The notes under the pieces are model-generated. The model saw only the letters and a program-made list of their open reading frames with translations. It had not been told where the DNA came from and did not search any database. A stretch of 64,000 nt of DNA from JARRNE01 sp963824085. Its GTDB lineage: Bacteria > Pseudomonadota > Gammaproteobacteria > Chromatiales > Chromatiaceae. Location: NCBI GenBank assembly GCA_963824085.1, contig CAWGNT010000017.1, positions 186,001 to 250,000 of the forward strand. The letters run 5' to 3'. Numbering within the stretch: the stretch's first letter is position 1; every line of letters begins with the position of its first letter. A program made the position numbers and the translations under genes. Of this stretch, positions 37,015 through 46,339 are shown in pieces.

Positions 37015-38295
37015 GTGCCCCTCACCGACACCAAGATTCGCAACACCAAGGCCGCGGACAAGCCAACCAAGTTGTCCGATGGCGGTGGCCTTCACCTCGA
37101 AATCCGCCCGACCGGTGCGAAGCTGTGGCGCTACCGGTATCGCATTGCCGGCAAGGAGAATGTCTTTGCGATCGGCGAGTATTGCCAATCACCGGCGGCC
37201 GAGACTGTGTCCGATACTTGTGTCCGAAAGGCTTCGGGGCGCTTCACGTTAGCCGAGGCGCGACAGGAGCGCGACCATTGCCGGGGCTTGGTGAAGCAAG
37301 GCATCCATCCGGCACACGATCGGCAAGGACAACGCGCTGCGCAACTTGCCGCTAGCGCGAACACGTTCGAGGCTGTGGCCCGGGAGTGGGTTGAGAAGAA
37401 GAAGCCGAGCTGGTCGCCGTACTATCTCTCGCAGGTCGAGCGCACCCTTGAAGCAGAGGTATACCCACATATTGGCAGCCTCCCGATTCGAAGCGTAACG
37501 GCCGCCCATTTGCTAGGGATCTTGCAGCGCGTAGAGAAGCGGGGGGCGGAGACGGTTGCTCTTCTAATACGGCAATGGGCAAGTGCCGTCTTTCGTTATG
37601 CGGTCGCGACCCTTCGGGCAGATACCGATCCCGCTGCGGCCCTTAAGGGCGCGATCCATCGGCCAAGGATCGAGCATCATAAGCCCCTCTCTCGTGACCA
37701 GATAGCCACGTTCCTTCAGGCATTGGATTCCTACGGTGGGTACCGGACGACGGTTATCGCCCTGCGTCTGATGTTGCTGACGTTCGTCCGCACTGTCGAG
37801 CTGAGGGCGGCAAGTTGGGAGGAATTTGATCTGGACCAGGCCGAATGGCGCATTCCCGCGCAGCGGATGAAGATGCGCGAGCCTCACCTCGTGCCGTTGT
37901 GTCGACAAGCCGTAGAACTGCTTCGCGAACTACATACGCATACGGGTGGACGTCGATTCCTGTTCCCGAATTACCGGACTCCTAGGGAATGCATGACAGC
38001 AACGACGTTGAATCGGGCTCTTGAACGCATGGGGTTTAGTGGAAAGCATGGCGTCGGTTTTTCGGCACATGGCTTCCGGGCGACCGCTTCCACGATCTTG
38101 AACGAGCTGGGATATAGACCCGAAGTGATTGAGCGCCAGCTGGCGCATACCGAACGGAACAAGGTCAGGGCAAGCTACAACCAAGCGGAGTACTTGGAGG
38201 AGCGGCGCGCCATGATGCAGCAATGGGCGGACTTGATCGATGCGCTTGGGAAAAGCGAAAACAACTTGGCGCTCTTTAAGCGATCGGTAGCATAG
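37015..38295 (+). CDS. int: Tyrosine recombinase (DUF4102-type integrase)
   Basis: 426 residues. The N-terminal DUF4102 domain (LTDTKIRNTKAADKPTKLSD, SDGGGLHLEI) is followed by an arm-binding helical domain and a catalytic domain. Catalytic residues visible are the Arg in TFVRTVELR, the H-x-x-R box (AHGFRATAST), the His in RQLAHTERN and the nucleophile Tyr in RASYNQAEY. A GTG start at 37015 is used, directly after the inverted repeat. Most relatives insert at tRNA genes; none is seen here, and trpG appears to be the target. Confidence 0.9.
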   Translation: MPLTDTKIRNTKAADKPTKLSDGGGLHLEIRPTGAKLWRYRYRIAGKENVFAIGEYCQSPAAETVSDTCVRKASGRFTLAEARQERDHCRGLVKQGIHPAHDRQGQRAAQLAASANTFEAVAREWVEKKKPSWSPYYLSQVERTLEAEVYPHIGSLPIRSVTAAHLLGILQRVEKRGAETVALLIRQWASAVFRYAVATLRADTDPAAALKGAIHRPRIEHHKPLSRDQIATFLQALDSYGGYRTTVIALRLMLLTFVRTVELRAASWEEFDLDQAEWRIPAQRMKMREPHLVPLCRQAVELLRELHTHTGGRRFLFPNYRTPRECMTATTLNRALERMGFSGKHGVGFSAHGFRATASTILNELGYRPEVIERQLAHTERNKVRASYNQAEYLEERRAMMQQWADLIDALGKSENNLALFKRSVA

Positions 38296-38545
38296 GCTGG
38301 CCCTCAAAGACAATTCGAGAGACTTGCCGTTCGTCTATGTCCTCAGTGGCGGCATGGGTAACTCGAAATGCCATACCTCCGCGGAGCAGCCCTAGATTGT
38401 CTGCGCGGGAGTATGGGTCCTGGAACATCGGGTGAGCCGCCAGCGATGCGGGGCCGAGGACGGCTTCCCCAATTTTTGGTCTTGGGTGAAGGCGTCCCGG
38501 GTCGACCGCAGTCGGGACTACGGTTTGAAATCGTCGGTTCGGGGC

Positions 38546-38864
38546 CTCCACTTAACCGGAGTTCGTCCACTCCGGGTCTACACCCGGGCGATGCGGGCGC
38601 ATCCGCACGGCTGAGACAGCCCGAAATCGCCGTTCTGCGAACCGGGGACCTGATTAGCAAGATGTTTCAGCCAACCCGGTTTTGGGCTTGAAAGCGAGCG
38701 ACCAGAGCCATCGAAGTTGCGGAATATACGCGCTGGGGACTCCCAGTACCGGCAGTAACACGAAGCGCCGCGGCTTTGGCTGACGTTTCTTGCTAATCAG
38801 GACCGGGGATAGTGTGTGCCGGCGAGAAAGGATGGAGAACACCGCCTACTCCGGTTAAGTGGAG
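38546..38864. repeat. Outer inverted-repeat element interrupted by the MITE
   Basis: Perfect 17-bp inverted repeats CTCCACTTAACCGGAGT (38546-38562) and its complement (38848-38864). Removing the inner MITE and one target copy (161 bp) leaves a unit of about 158 bp, so this looks like an older small element that served as a target. No target duplication was recognised for it. Confidence 0.6.
38649..38801. mobile_element. 153-bp MITE with IS1595-like ends and 8-bp target duplication
   Basis: Terminal inverted repeats of 24 bp (CCTGATTAGCAAG...TCAGCC at 38649-38672 and the complement at 38778-38801; 20 of 24 match). It is flanked by a perfect 8-bp direct repeat ACCGGGGA (38641-38648 and 38802-38809), the duplication size typical of IS1595. 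The same end sequence occurs at 61027-61050 beside an IS1595-like transposase remnant. Confidence 0.85.
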
Positions 38865-38977
38865 AGCCCATTCTTCGGTAACGTGGCTCGCACTCGGATG
38901 TCGGTTCCGGCTGTAGTTGGCCAACCGCCCCTGGGCCGCCGGTGGCAGCTTACGACCCGTAGCGGACATCTTTACCA

Positions 38978-39391
38978 TTAACACCAGTTAGCTACCCAGG
39001 TTGCAAAGTCATCCAGGAGCAGGAAGTCTTTGTCTTGCTCGTTTTTTGTTGTTAGCCAGGACAGACCGATAGTAAACGTCTTCTCGTCTGACAGACGTTT
39101 AATGATCGCGATGAGATCATCTGCTTCGGGTTCTTCTGTTAATATATCAAGTAATTGAAATTCATCCGTGTACGAGGGGTTTGTTTTTTTCAACCTTTCA
39201 TATTCTGCCTCGTTTGCATGCCCAAAGACGTATTTTTCCTCCCAAGGGAAGTCTTCTCTACCAGTAAGTACCGTACTCTTATTCAGATGGGCGAGAAGAT
39301 GCTTTCTGTATGTTCGGAGATGCACCTCATCAACTTCTGGAACTTCATCAGTTCCCAGAGCACTTGCGATACGCGCTTCTTCTTTGTCCAT
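38978..39391 (-). CDS. Hypothetical protein, AT-rich, foreign composition
   Basis: 137 residues, acidic, no membrane segment or signal peptide. The C-terminal pattern FTIGLSWLTTKNEQ...LLLDDFATWVANW resembles a small cytosolic family of unknown role sometimes labelled calcium-binding or immunity-like. This is recalled, not tested. Codon use is clearly more AT-rich than the chromosome. It is followed upstream by another AT-rich gene on the same strand, so they may form one imported unit. Confidence 0.5.
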   Translation of the reverse strand: MDKEEARIASALGTDEVPEVDEVHLRTYRKHLLAHLNKSTVLTGREDFPWEEKYVFGHANEAEYERLKKTNPSYTDEFQLLDILTEEPEADDLIAIIKRLSDEKTFTIGLSWLTTKNEQDKDFLLLDDFATWVANWC

Positions 39392-39497
39392 GCTTCCTCA
39401 CTCAATAGATGATTGGCTCTAACGACAAGGGTAACTTGACGGCAAATGCGTAGCGACGATAGGAGTGTAGCTTTCGACGGTCAAGTTGACCCGCTGG

Positions 39498-39932
39498 TTA
39501 TGGCTCACCTAAGATACTTATTGAAGTCGACGCTAACCCAAACATACCTAAAATAAAAAGTAAAACTCCTAAAAACAAAAGTATTTCTATCGCTCTTACA
39601 AAGCTACGACTGTTGACATTTTCTATGCTTTCAGGGGTATTGGTTTTAAGAACGTGAAACCACCGGGTGCCAAACCGGTAATTTTCTACGACTATCATAG
39701 AAAGCGAAATAACTAAAAGCACAATAGAAGCAAAGAATGAACCCCAAGAAACCTTCAACAAACATTTCACTGCAGATGACAAATGCAAAGTACTTGGATT
39801 CTTAAACAACCCAATCGACATGGTTAATGCAATACCACTTAGTAAAAATACTGATTTAACAAGCGACTCAATTTGTTCTCCTACTTTCGTTTGATGAGCA
39901 TTTAACTTTTCGTATCTGTCGTCCGTCGACAT
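39498..39932 (-). CDS. Hypothetical multi-pass membrane protein, AT-rich
   Basis: 144 residues from MSTDDRYEKL (an in-frame ATG eight codons upstream is also possible). About four hydrophobic segments (roughly 30-50, 60-85 and 115-140). The N-terminal amphipathic helix and small size resemble SLATT-type or other effector membrane proteins of defence systems, but this is speculative. Composition is strongly AT-rich compared with flanks, indicating transfer. Confidence 0.5.
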   Translation of the reverse strand: MSTDDRYEKLNAHQTKVGEQIESLVKSVFLLSGIALTMSIGLFKNPSTLHLSSAVKCLLKVSWGSFFASIVLLVISLSMIVVENYRFGTRWFHVLKTNTPESIENVNSRSFVRAIEILLFLGVLLFILGMFGLASTSISILGEP

Positions 39933-40694
39933 TACATTTCTCCATTGCCATAACAAGTGATTCTCTCGTTTCTGGATAACTTTCGAACCAGCTCCGCCCT
40001 TTCACAAGAATCGCAAGCCGATTCTGGCTGTGCTTCCGGATAACACCCAGGTACGGAATGTTCTCCAGAAAGAAGGATAACCACCAGTAGCTCAAGTTTC
40101 TCCCGATCAACGCCGATCCTACGACAGCTTCCTGCTGGAGGGACTGGCGGGCAAACGTGTGGTGCCGGACCTGAGAACATCTTACAGCACAGAAATTGGC
40201 AGGTGGCCCCTGAGGTCTGCTTTTGGCCGTATCCGGCCGCTCAGCTGCCGCCGCTCTAGAGGGATGCGTGATGCCCCGTGTATACCGGCGTGATATTGCC
40301 GTGGTGGCCGTTGAGGTGTTCGATCTCGATCTCTACGGCGCCCCCGGCGAGCGGTGAGTTGCCATGCGCGTATGGACACCAAGCCGCTGGGCGGTCGGGC
40401 AGGCTGTGCCCGGTGCGGCCGGTAGACCTGACCTTGGCTCGCTCTACTGGGCACGACTGAGGACGCACCGCCCCCGGCCTGGGCTCAGTCTCCAGTTCCT
40501 GGGGCTTCATTCCCCGGCAAGTTGGGCGCCAGTGCTGAGGTAGAAAGGACGTCCAGCAATACCTCTCGCTTTCCAGGCGGCCCCGACCGCTGTAATGCGG
40601 CCGCTGTGCTTGTTCCCGGGCAGAAGGGTGTTGCGGCAGTCGCGGCGGTTGACACCGCAACCCACCATCGGTTCACGGCCCTGATCAACCCGAA
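39933..40694. other. Region without a supported gene
   Basis: About 760 bp with several overlapping frames on both strands. The AT-rich part (to about 40110) may be the leader of the membrane-protein gene or a decayed gene; the GC-rich part shows no family similarity. Confidence 0.4.
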
Positions 40695-40955
40695 TCAATC
40701 GGCAGTACCGTGTCCCTGGGTGCTGCGAAAGCCAACCTTGCCGGCTGGGTTCCGACGCTGCGGCTGGCCAGATAGATTGCACCGCGAAATGTCCGTTGTC
40801 CTCCGCGTGCAGCGCCCTCGGGGGCGCAAATGTATAGATTCGCACGATTGGGGTACTGCCAAAACTGCCGAAACCGGCGTTTTGTCAGTTTTGGCAGTGG
40901 TACCACAGGCGGCATCGCACAGTTGTTGCCCCGCCCGGTTCATCAAGTCAGCCAT
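40695..40955 (-). CDS. Possible small gene overlapping the DUF3987 stop
   Basis: 86 residues. Its ATG overlaps the DUF3987 stop (AATGGCTGA), so it could be translationally coupled. No motif was recognised apart from a TAKTDKTP segment similar to tails seen near DUF3987 proteins. It also spans a 13-bp inverted repeat, so it may be non-coding. Confidence 0.25.
   Translation of the reverse strand: MADLMNRAGQQLCDAACGTTAKTDKTPVSAVLAVPQSCESIHLRPRGRCTRRTTDISRCNLSGQPQRRNPAGKVGFRSTQGHGTAD
40855..40898. repeat. Perfect 13-bp inverted repeat downstream of the DUF3987 gene
   Basis: Arms ACTGCCAAAACTG (40855-40867) and CAGTTTTGGCAGT (40886-40898) separated by 18 bp. It lies 50-93 bp past the DUF3987 stop. 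No T-run follows, so it may be a protein-binding site rather than an intrinsic terminator. Confidence 0.6.
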
Positions 40956-43480
40956 TCCCGTCTCTCGGCCGGCCCCGGTCTGGCAGCTTCGGATTGATGC
41001 GGTAGATCACCGTCGGTCGGCCACCAGCTGCACCCGCTCGGCACTGCTCCGATCTGATCCAGCTATCGTCCTCCAACCAATCGAGCGCAGCCTCGACGGC
41101 CTCGGGCGATTGTAAGTAGCTCCACTGATTCCGCCGGACGTCACGCGCCGTGAAGCCATCGGTCAGCTTGCCCTTGGATAGCTTTGCCGCCAGCGCCTGG
41201 GCAGCGCGTAGTCCGTCATCTGCAAGGAGTCCGTAACAGCGGCGTGCGTGAGCCTCAAGGTATTCGCACCACGCAGCGGCGCGCAGGGCCGACGCCTCTG
41301 TCACCGGGGCGCGCTGACCGGTCGCGGCGCAATCGACCAGGTGAAACGTCAGCGCGAGCGCGGGAAATAGCTTGTCGAACTTCGCGAGGTGCTGCGCGAT
41401 CAGGGGGTTGTCCTCCCCCGGCAGCCGCACCTGGTGCAGGTCCGCAGCCCACTTGATGAAGACCGACTCGGCCTTGTCGTCGAACGTGAAATAGGGGAGC
41501 TTGGCACCCTCACCCGCTGGCGCGGCGCACCAGTCGGTGGGCACGAAGTTGGCCAGGGCCTCGAAGAGGTCACCCACCGCTTGGCGCGCCGCAGCGTTGG
41601 GATCGCGATTGCGCCATTCCCATCGCGGCTCATCGGGATAGACGAGGACCTGGAAGCGCTGGAGCATACCGTCATTGGCCAGCGCGTTCTTGGCCTGCTT
41701 CAGGTAGCGCGTGAGCTTGTCGGGCTGAATGCCTCCGAAGAGGCTGACGCACAGGTTCTCGATACGGATCGAGCCGCGCTTGATACGATCCGTGTCGAAG
41801 CTTGACGTCCCATTCCACCCCTCGAGGTAGAACGCGCGATCACCCTCGCGACCCTCCTTGTCCCATTGGGAGATGAGGCCCACCAGCTCATCGCGGTAGA
41901 CCAACAGCCCCTGGGGATTGTCGCGCAGTAGTTCGCCGAGCCTCTCGACGGTGACGTCATTTGACGTGAACCGGCGCAGCACTGGCGGCGGAGGCGCTTC
42001 GTCGAGGAGCCCACGCAGCTCCGCGGCGTGGTCGTCCAGATTTCCCCCCTTCGTTGCGGCGGACTTGATCTTCCGCTCCACCGCGTCCTTCCTCGCGTCG
42101 AGAATTGTCCCGTCGATCTCATAGTCCCTCTTGGCGCTCTCGTAGTCGGCGAGCGCCTGCGCGATCAGGACCGCCAAGGGCTTCTTGGCGGCACTGAACG
42201 CGGGCGACTTCTTGGCTGCCGGCAAGCCGACGATCCCGCCCCAAACGTTGGGGACCACCTCCCAGTTGTCACGGGACTTTGGCCGGATCGCGCACCTGGC
42301 GCCGATCACGGACCCCAACTCGACCACCGCCGCGGCGGCGATGTAATCGGGCGCACAGGGCATCCGCTCGGCCTCGTCCACCACCCAGTCGCGCAACGGC
42401 TGCGGTAGCAGGACCTCGGCGTCGAAGGCAGGGACGGGCAGCAACTCGGCGCCGATCGCCTTCGGCGGCGGCCAATCTTGGTCATCTAGATCTGGGCCGT
42501 GGGCGTTGGGGGCCTGCCTTGGTGTCGTGGGAGCGGGTTGCGCCGGCGAATCCTGGAGCTTCCGCGGCCCTCGGCTGATACGGGGATTGACCCAACCCCG
42601 CCTTTGAGCTTCGGCGAAGACGGCGGAGTAGCCCGTCCTGTCGGGCTTGAGCGAGTCCCACACCCGGGCCGCATCCACTGGATCGAACTTCTCCGACATT
42701 TGCGACCATTCGAGCCACAGCCCTCGGCCCACATCGGCAAGCTCCCGAAGCGCCATGCCCATACGGACCCATAGATCCCGATCGTCCGAACGCATCGACG
42801 CGAGCGCCGATCGAAGACCATGAATAACCGACGCGGATACTTTGCTGCCGGAGCTTCGTGCTTGCGCATCCGCCTGTTCCCGCGGTCCCCGGGCACGGGC
42901 CGCCAGTTCGTCGAGGACCGCCTCGGGGATGAGCCGCCAGGTCAGCGCCGTTGAGGCGCCGGCCTGTGATGGTCAAGAATCGCCCTTCGGAATAGATCTC
43001 TACCCCGCGGTCAGGGCAGGCGGCGGTGATCTGCTTGCCGTAGCCGAAGAACCGAACCCCAGTCCCCGAGGGGGAGACCTCGGCGTAGGTCCCGCAGCGC
43101 TCGATAATGGTCGCCGCCTCTGCCGTGGGTTCCCCCGAGGCTGGGTCAACGCAGTGATCGAGGTCGACGCCAACCAGCTCGTCGTTCGCCGTGACGACGA
43201 AGCCAACGCCATCGTAAGCGTCCGGCGCTTCATTGTAGGCTGCCCAGGACGTGTCCCAATCGCTCCAAGTCGTTGCGTCTGTGCTGCTTGCGCAGCGGCT
43301 GGTGGCGGCGGTGTACGCCACCTTCGAGCGTTTGCCGTTCGGTTTGACTTGGGCCCGCCACAGGACCCACTGATCCAAAGCCTTGAGCCCCGCGGGAATG
43401 TTACCCGCCTCCGGTTTAAGCCCCAGCCAGACCGGCTGGTGGTGCCCACTATCACCTACGCTGCTTAGCGGCGCCGTCAT
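40948..43480 (-). pseudogene. DUF3987/primase-type replication protein, frameshifted
   Basis: Two frames join near 42945-42960 to make one product. The N-terminal part (from MTAPLSSVGD, start complement of 43478-43480) is a PrimPol-like domain with the QWVLWR and VGVDLDHC motifs. The C-terminal part (about 615 residues) is the DUF3987 helicase/primase-like domain with a degenerate nucleotide site region (GLPAAKKSPAF). The joined length is one base off a multiple of three. Such proteins replicate or mobilise phage-like islands. It is 14 bp after the AlpA gene, so they share a transcript. Confidence 0.75.
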
Positions 43481-43494
43481 GAGCCACCTCCCCT

Positions 43495-43728
43495 TCAGCC
43501 GTGCTGACCAAGCTCTTCGATCAGCTTGCGGATGTCCTCTATCCGCCAGGCTGTCGTCCTTGGGCCCAATTTGACGGGCTTCGGAAAACGGCCAGTTCGC
43601 ACACCTTCCCACCACGTGCTTTTCCCAACGGGGACGATGGGCTCAAGCGGTGGATCGCTCTTCGGGTCACCAATGATGTGCCGCAACCGGAGGAAGCCCG
43701 GCTGCGAAAGTACAAACGTGCGAGACAT
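43495..43728 (-). CDS. AlpA-family phage/island transcriptional regulator
   Basis: 77 residues with the AlpA winged-helix pattern: FLRLRHIIG, VGKSTWWEGVRTGRFPKPVKL and TAWRIEDIRKLIEE. AlpA proteins activate integrase or excision genes of cryptic prophages. The position just ahead of the DUF3987 gene and in an integrase-bearing island fits that role. Confidence 0.8.
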   Translation of the reverse strand: MSRTFVLSQPGFLRLRHIIGDPKSDPPLEPIVPVGKSTWWEGVRTGRFPKPVKLGPRTTAWRIEDIRKLIEELGQHG

Positions 43729-43869
43729 ACCAGAATCTCCGACCGGTGGGCCGCAGCCTGTCTCTGACTGGTCGATGTCGACCGAGGCGGCTCGGCCCGG
43801 TTTGCTAAGGGCCAGAGACCTTGTATAACGTCCAACGCGCAGGAAGAACGCAGCACTTTATTTGCGCGT

Positions 43870-44724
43870 TCAGCCTGAGTGCCGTCGTTCTTTGTCAGCA
43901 CTGAGTTCGTCTTGGAAGAGCTCGTCCAACACTTCGAGTGGCTCGTCCTTGAACGCCTGTTTGTTCTTCTTGGAGCCGAGGCTCCTGAGCGCCTCCTGAA
44001 CGGTGCGTTTCTTCACATCGAATGCGTAGGCTGCTTTTGATATTGCCTCGCTCCATGGGAACCCCTTCCTAGCGTGCAGCTCGACACAGGCAACGATGCC
44101 CCTTGCTCGCCACGAAGAGTCGAACCTCGCCCGCCCTGGCATCTTTACCCAGCCGAAAGCCGAATCTGGCCGGCGCCATTTGGGCAACTTGTGGTTATCC
44201 TCCACCTCGTCTGGGTCCGCGGAGATCGACGCCATACGTTCACACATGATCTTTGCGAACTCACTGACATACGTTTCCAGGGCGACGCCAGGACGTCCGG
44301 CTCCGAACGGTGTCGGTCTACGCGTGCCCGTACCCGCGCTCTGCACCTTGGCGTCCTGAGACTGCCCCTCCGCCGCGCGGGCACCGGTGGAACCCGCAGT
44401 TGCGATTGGTTTCGATGTGGGGGTGACCTCGCTGACCTTGGGGACGCTTCCGCTGCGAAGCACCCAGTCCCTCTGAGCGCGCCAACACCAGAGGAAGTAG
44501 GCAACCAAGAGTTTCCCCGCCTGCGCTCGATGCTCACGCTTCTCTGAATTCCTGAACTCCTCAAGCGCCATTTCGATATCGCCGGCCGACACTGATTCAA
44601 AATGGTCTTGTATCGCTTGCCACTCCTCCCGTTGCTGCTCCTCTTCCACCTTCTGCCGGCCGCGGAGGACGAGCGCAAGCGCCCGTTTGTTACGAAGTCC
44701 CTTGGAGCCCTTCTGATCGTTCAT
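43870..44724 (-). CDS. Hypothetical protein of the island
   Basis: 284 residues. The first ~100 are charged and helical, the middle (about 100-150) is low-complexity Ser/Thr/Ala, and the last ~100 are again helical. No known domain recognised. It lies upstream of alpA on the same strand and is divergent from the BREX operon, so its leader region is shared with the brxA promoter. Confidence 0.5.
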   Translation of the reverse strand: MNDQKGSKGLRNKRALALVLRGRQKVEEEQQREEWQAIQDHFESVSAGDIEMALEEFRNSEKREHRAQAGKLLVAYFLWCWRAQRDWVLRSGSVPKVSEVTPTSKPIATAGSTGARAAEGQSQDAKVQSAGTGTRRPTPFGAGRPGVALETYVSEFAKIMCERMASISADPDEVEDNHKLPKWRRPDSAFGWVKMPGRARFDSSWRARGIVACVELHARKGFPWSEAISKAAYAFDVKKRTVQEALRSLGSKKNKQAFKDEPLEVLDELFQDELSADKERRHSG

Positions 44725-44933
44725 CTATGTTCCCCTTGTCGCCATCGGCGACGCGTTCATGGTTAAAGCTGCCTTTCCAAGCCCTCTTGGGGGTCACCGA
44801 GAGACCGAGATATCCACCATCGTCCAACCGTGACCGATCACGAATTTGCACGTCCACGGTCGACTGGGAAGGACAAAAGGGCCAAAATCGCAGAAGCAAA
44901 CAACGACAGGACAACTACCTGCGCGAGGGCAAC

Positions 44934-45791
44934 GTGCTCCTGTCGGGCCGCTCTACCCGACGGAAGCCCCGTAGGGTCTGGGGGAAGCGCCAAATCAGCG
45001 CGTTAACGATTCCGCCAAGCGCGACCCGCTTTGGATTCTCGCTGCGCCGCAGCGGGGGCCTCATGTCGCGCTCGATGATGTTAGGGGAGCTTCGGATGCT
45101 TTTGGCGGCGGTGCCCCCGGAAGGCGGCCGGGCTGAGTACCGCGCCGCGGTTGTGGAAGCCAACGTCCTCGGCAAGCCCACCTTCTCCAGCCGCCGCAAG
45201 GCGGAGAAGCATCTCTACGAGCTGTACGGGCTCGACCCGTCGCTAGCGCTGTTTCGGGTCATGAGGCGATTCGCTGCTGAAGACGCGGACAGCCGCCTCC
45301 CGTTGCTTGCCCTGACCTGCGCCTTCTGCCGTGACCCCCAGCTGCGGGCGAGTTTCGAGCTGATTGAAGACCTGAAGATTGGCGAGGTGCTGCCGCGGGA
45401 ACGAATGGAAGCGCACTTCGAAAGCCTCTTCCCCAACCGGTACAGCGCCGCGGTCAAGTCAGCTTTATCGAGTCACGTCAGCACAACCTGGGCGGCGGCC
45501 GGTCACCTTGTGGGTAAGGCCATCAAACGCAAGGCTAAACCCCAGCCCCGCGTCGCCGCCTCCACCTATGCCATGTTCGCCGGCTATCTACTGGGGCTTC
45601 GGGGCGAGATCCTCACCTCCTCCGTGTTCGCCCGCCTTGTCGGTGCGGACCCTTCCATCATCGTCGCCCACCTCTCGGCTGCCGCCCGCAACGGCTGGCT
45701 GCGGTTCCGCCACGCCGGCGGCGTGATGGAGATCGATTTCACCAGTCTGCTGCTCCCGGAAGAGGATGCCCTACTGCATGGCACGCATTGA
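44934..45791 (+). CDS. brxA: BREX protein BrxA (DUF1819)
   Basis: Helical DNA-binding protein of BREX systems. The block EANVLGKPTFSSRRKAEKHL and downstream LALTCAFCRDPQLR match DUF1819. The N-terminal conserved stretch (RFGFSLRRSGGLM) lies before the first nearby ATG (45063), so the in-frame GTG at 44934 with a GAGGG leader is used. If the ATG at 45063 is real the protein is 242 residues instead of 285. The stop overlaps brxB by 14 bp. Confidence 0.82.
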   Translation: MLLSGRSTRRKPRRVWGKRQISALTIPPSATRFGFSLRRSGGLMSRSMMLGELRMLLAAVPPEGGRAEYRAAVVEANVLGKPTFSSRRKAEKHLYELYGLDPSLALFRVMRRFAAEDADSRLPLLALTCAFCRDPQLRASFELIEDLKIGEVLPRERMEAHFESLFPNRYSAAVKSALSSHVSTTWAAAGHLVGKAIKRKAKPQPRVAASTYAMFAGYLLGLRGEILTSSVFARLVGADPSIIVAHLSAAARNGWLRFRHAGGVMEIDFTSLLLPEEDALLHGTH

Positions 45792-46338
45792 CCAGCTCCT
45801 CGCGAGCTATCGCCGTCACGTCTCGCTCACCCCGCGCGGCAATCTGCCGCTCAGCCAACGGGTCTGGTTCGTCGTCTATCCACCCGAGGACGAGCGTCGC
45901 ATGGCGAACCGCATTCCCGAGTTCGAGATGGCCACGCGGGACGAGGGGCTCGACTGGCAGCGCTTGGACTTGACCGGCGCCTTTGCCGACTGGATGGACA
46001 CCTTCGATCCCGACGAACGCCGGGACTGCCTCGCCGAGCCCGACATCGTCGACTCCTACGCTGAGCCCGGCTTTATCGATTACCTGGGGGAGCGGATTCG
46101 CCAGGCGTTGGAGTCTGTCCCTGCGGCGGATGCCGTCCGCACCGTCTTCGCCGTCTCCGGGCTCATGGACCTGTACGACTTCGTCCACGTCTCCGCCGTC
46201 TTGAGCACCCTGGACGACCGTTTGCCCGGGATCGTCCTCCTCTTCTTCCCTGGCGAGCGCGAAGGCAATACCTACCGCTTCCTCGGCGCCCGCACCGGCT
46301 GGAACTACCTCGCCACTCCGATCCTTGCCGAAGCCTGA
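45778..46338 (+). CDS. brxB: BREX protein BrxB (DUF1788)
   Basis: 186 residues, full length. The VWFVVYPPEDERRMANRI and VFAVSGLMDLYDFVHVSAV blocks, and the GIVLLFFPGEREGNTYRFL end, identify DUF1788. BrxB is essential for BREX defence; it is thought to bridge PglZ and other components. The ATG at 45778 lies inside the end of brxA, and brxC begins one base after its stop. Confidence 0.92.
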   Translation: MARIDQLLASYRRHVSLTPRGNLPLSQRVWFVVYPPEDERRMANRIPEFEMATRDEGLDWQRLDLTGAFADWMDTFDPDERRDCLAEPDIVDSYAEPGFIDYLGERIRQALESVPAADAVRTVFAVSGLMDLYDFVHVSAVLSTLDDRLPGIVLLFFPGEREGNTYRFLGARTGWNYLATPILAEA

Positions 46339-46339
46339 C

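Larger units (their letters stand above)
38296..38977. other. Non-coding region holding two nested small elements
   Basis: No gene supported in 682 bp. It contains the 153-bp MITE at 38649-38801 inside a larger inverted-repeat unit (38546-38864). The short frames touching the MITE ends (...LAETSC stop on minus, ...LADVSC stop on plus) are remnants of IS1595-like transposase C-termini that overlap the terminal repeats. Confidence 0.6.
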
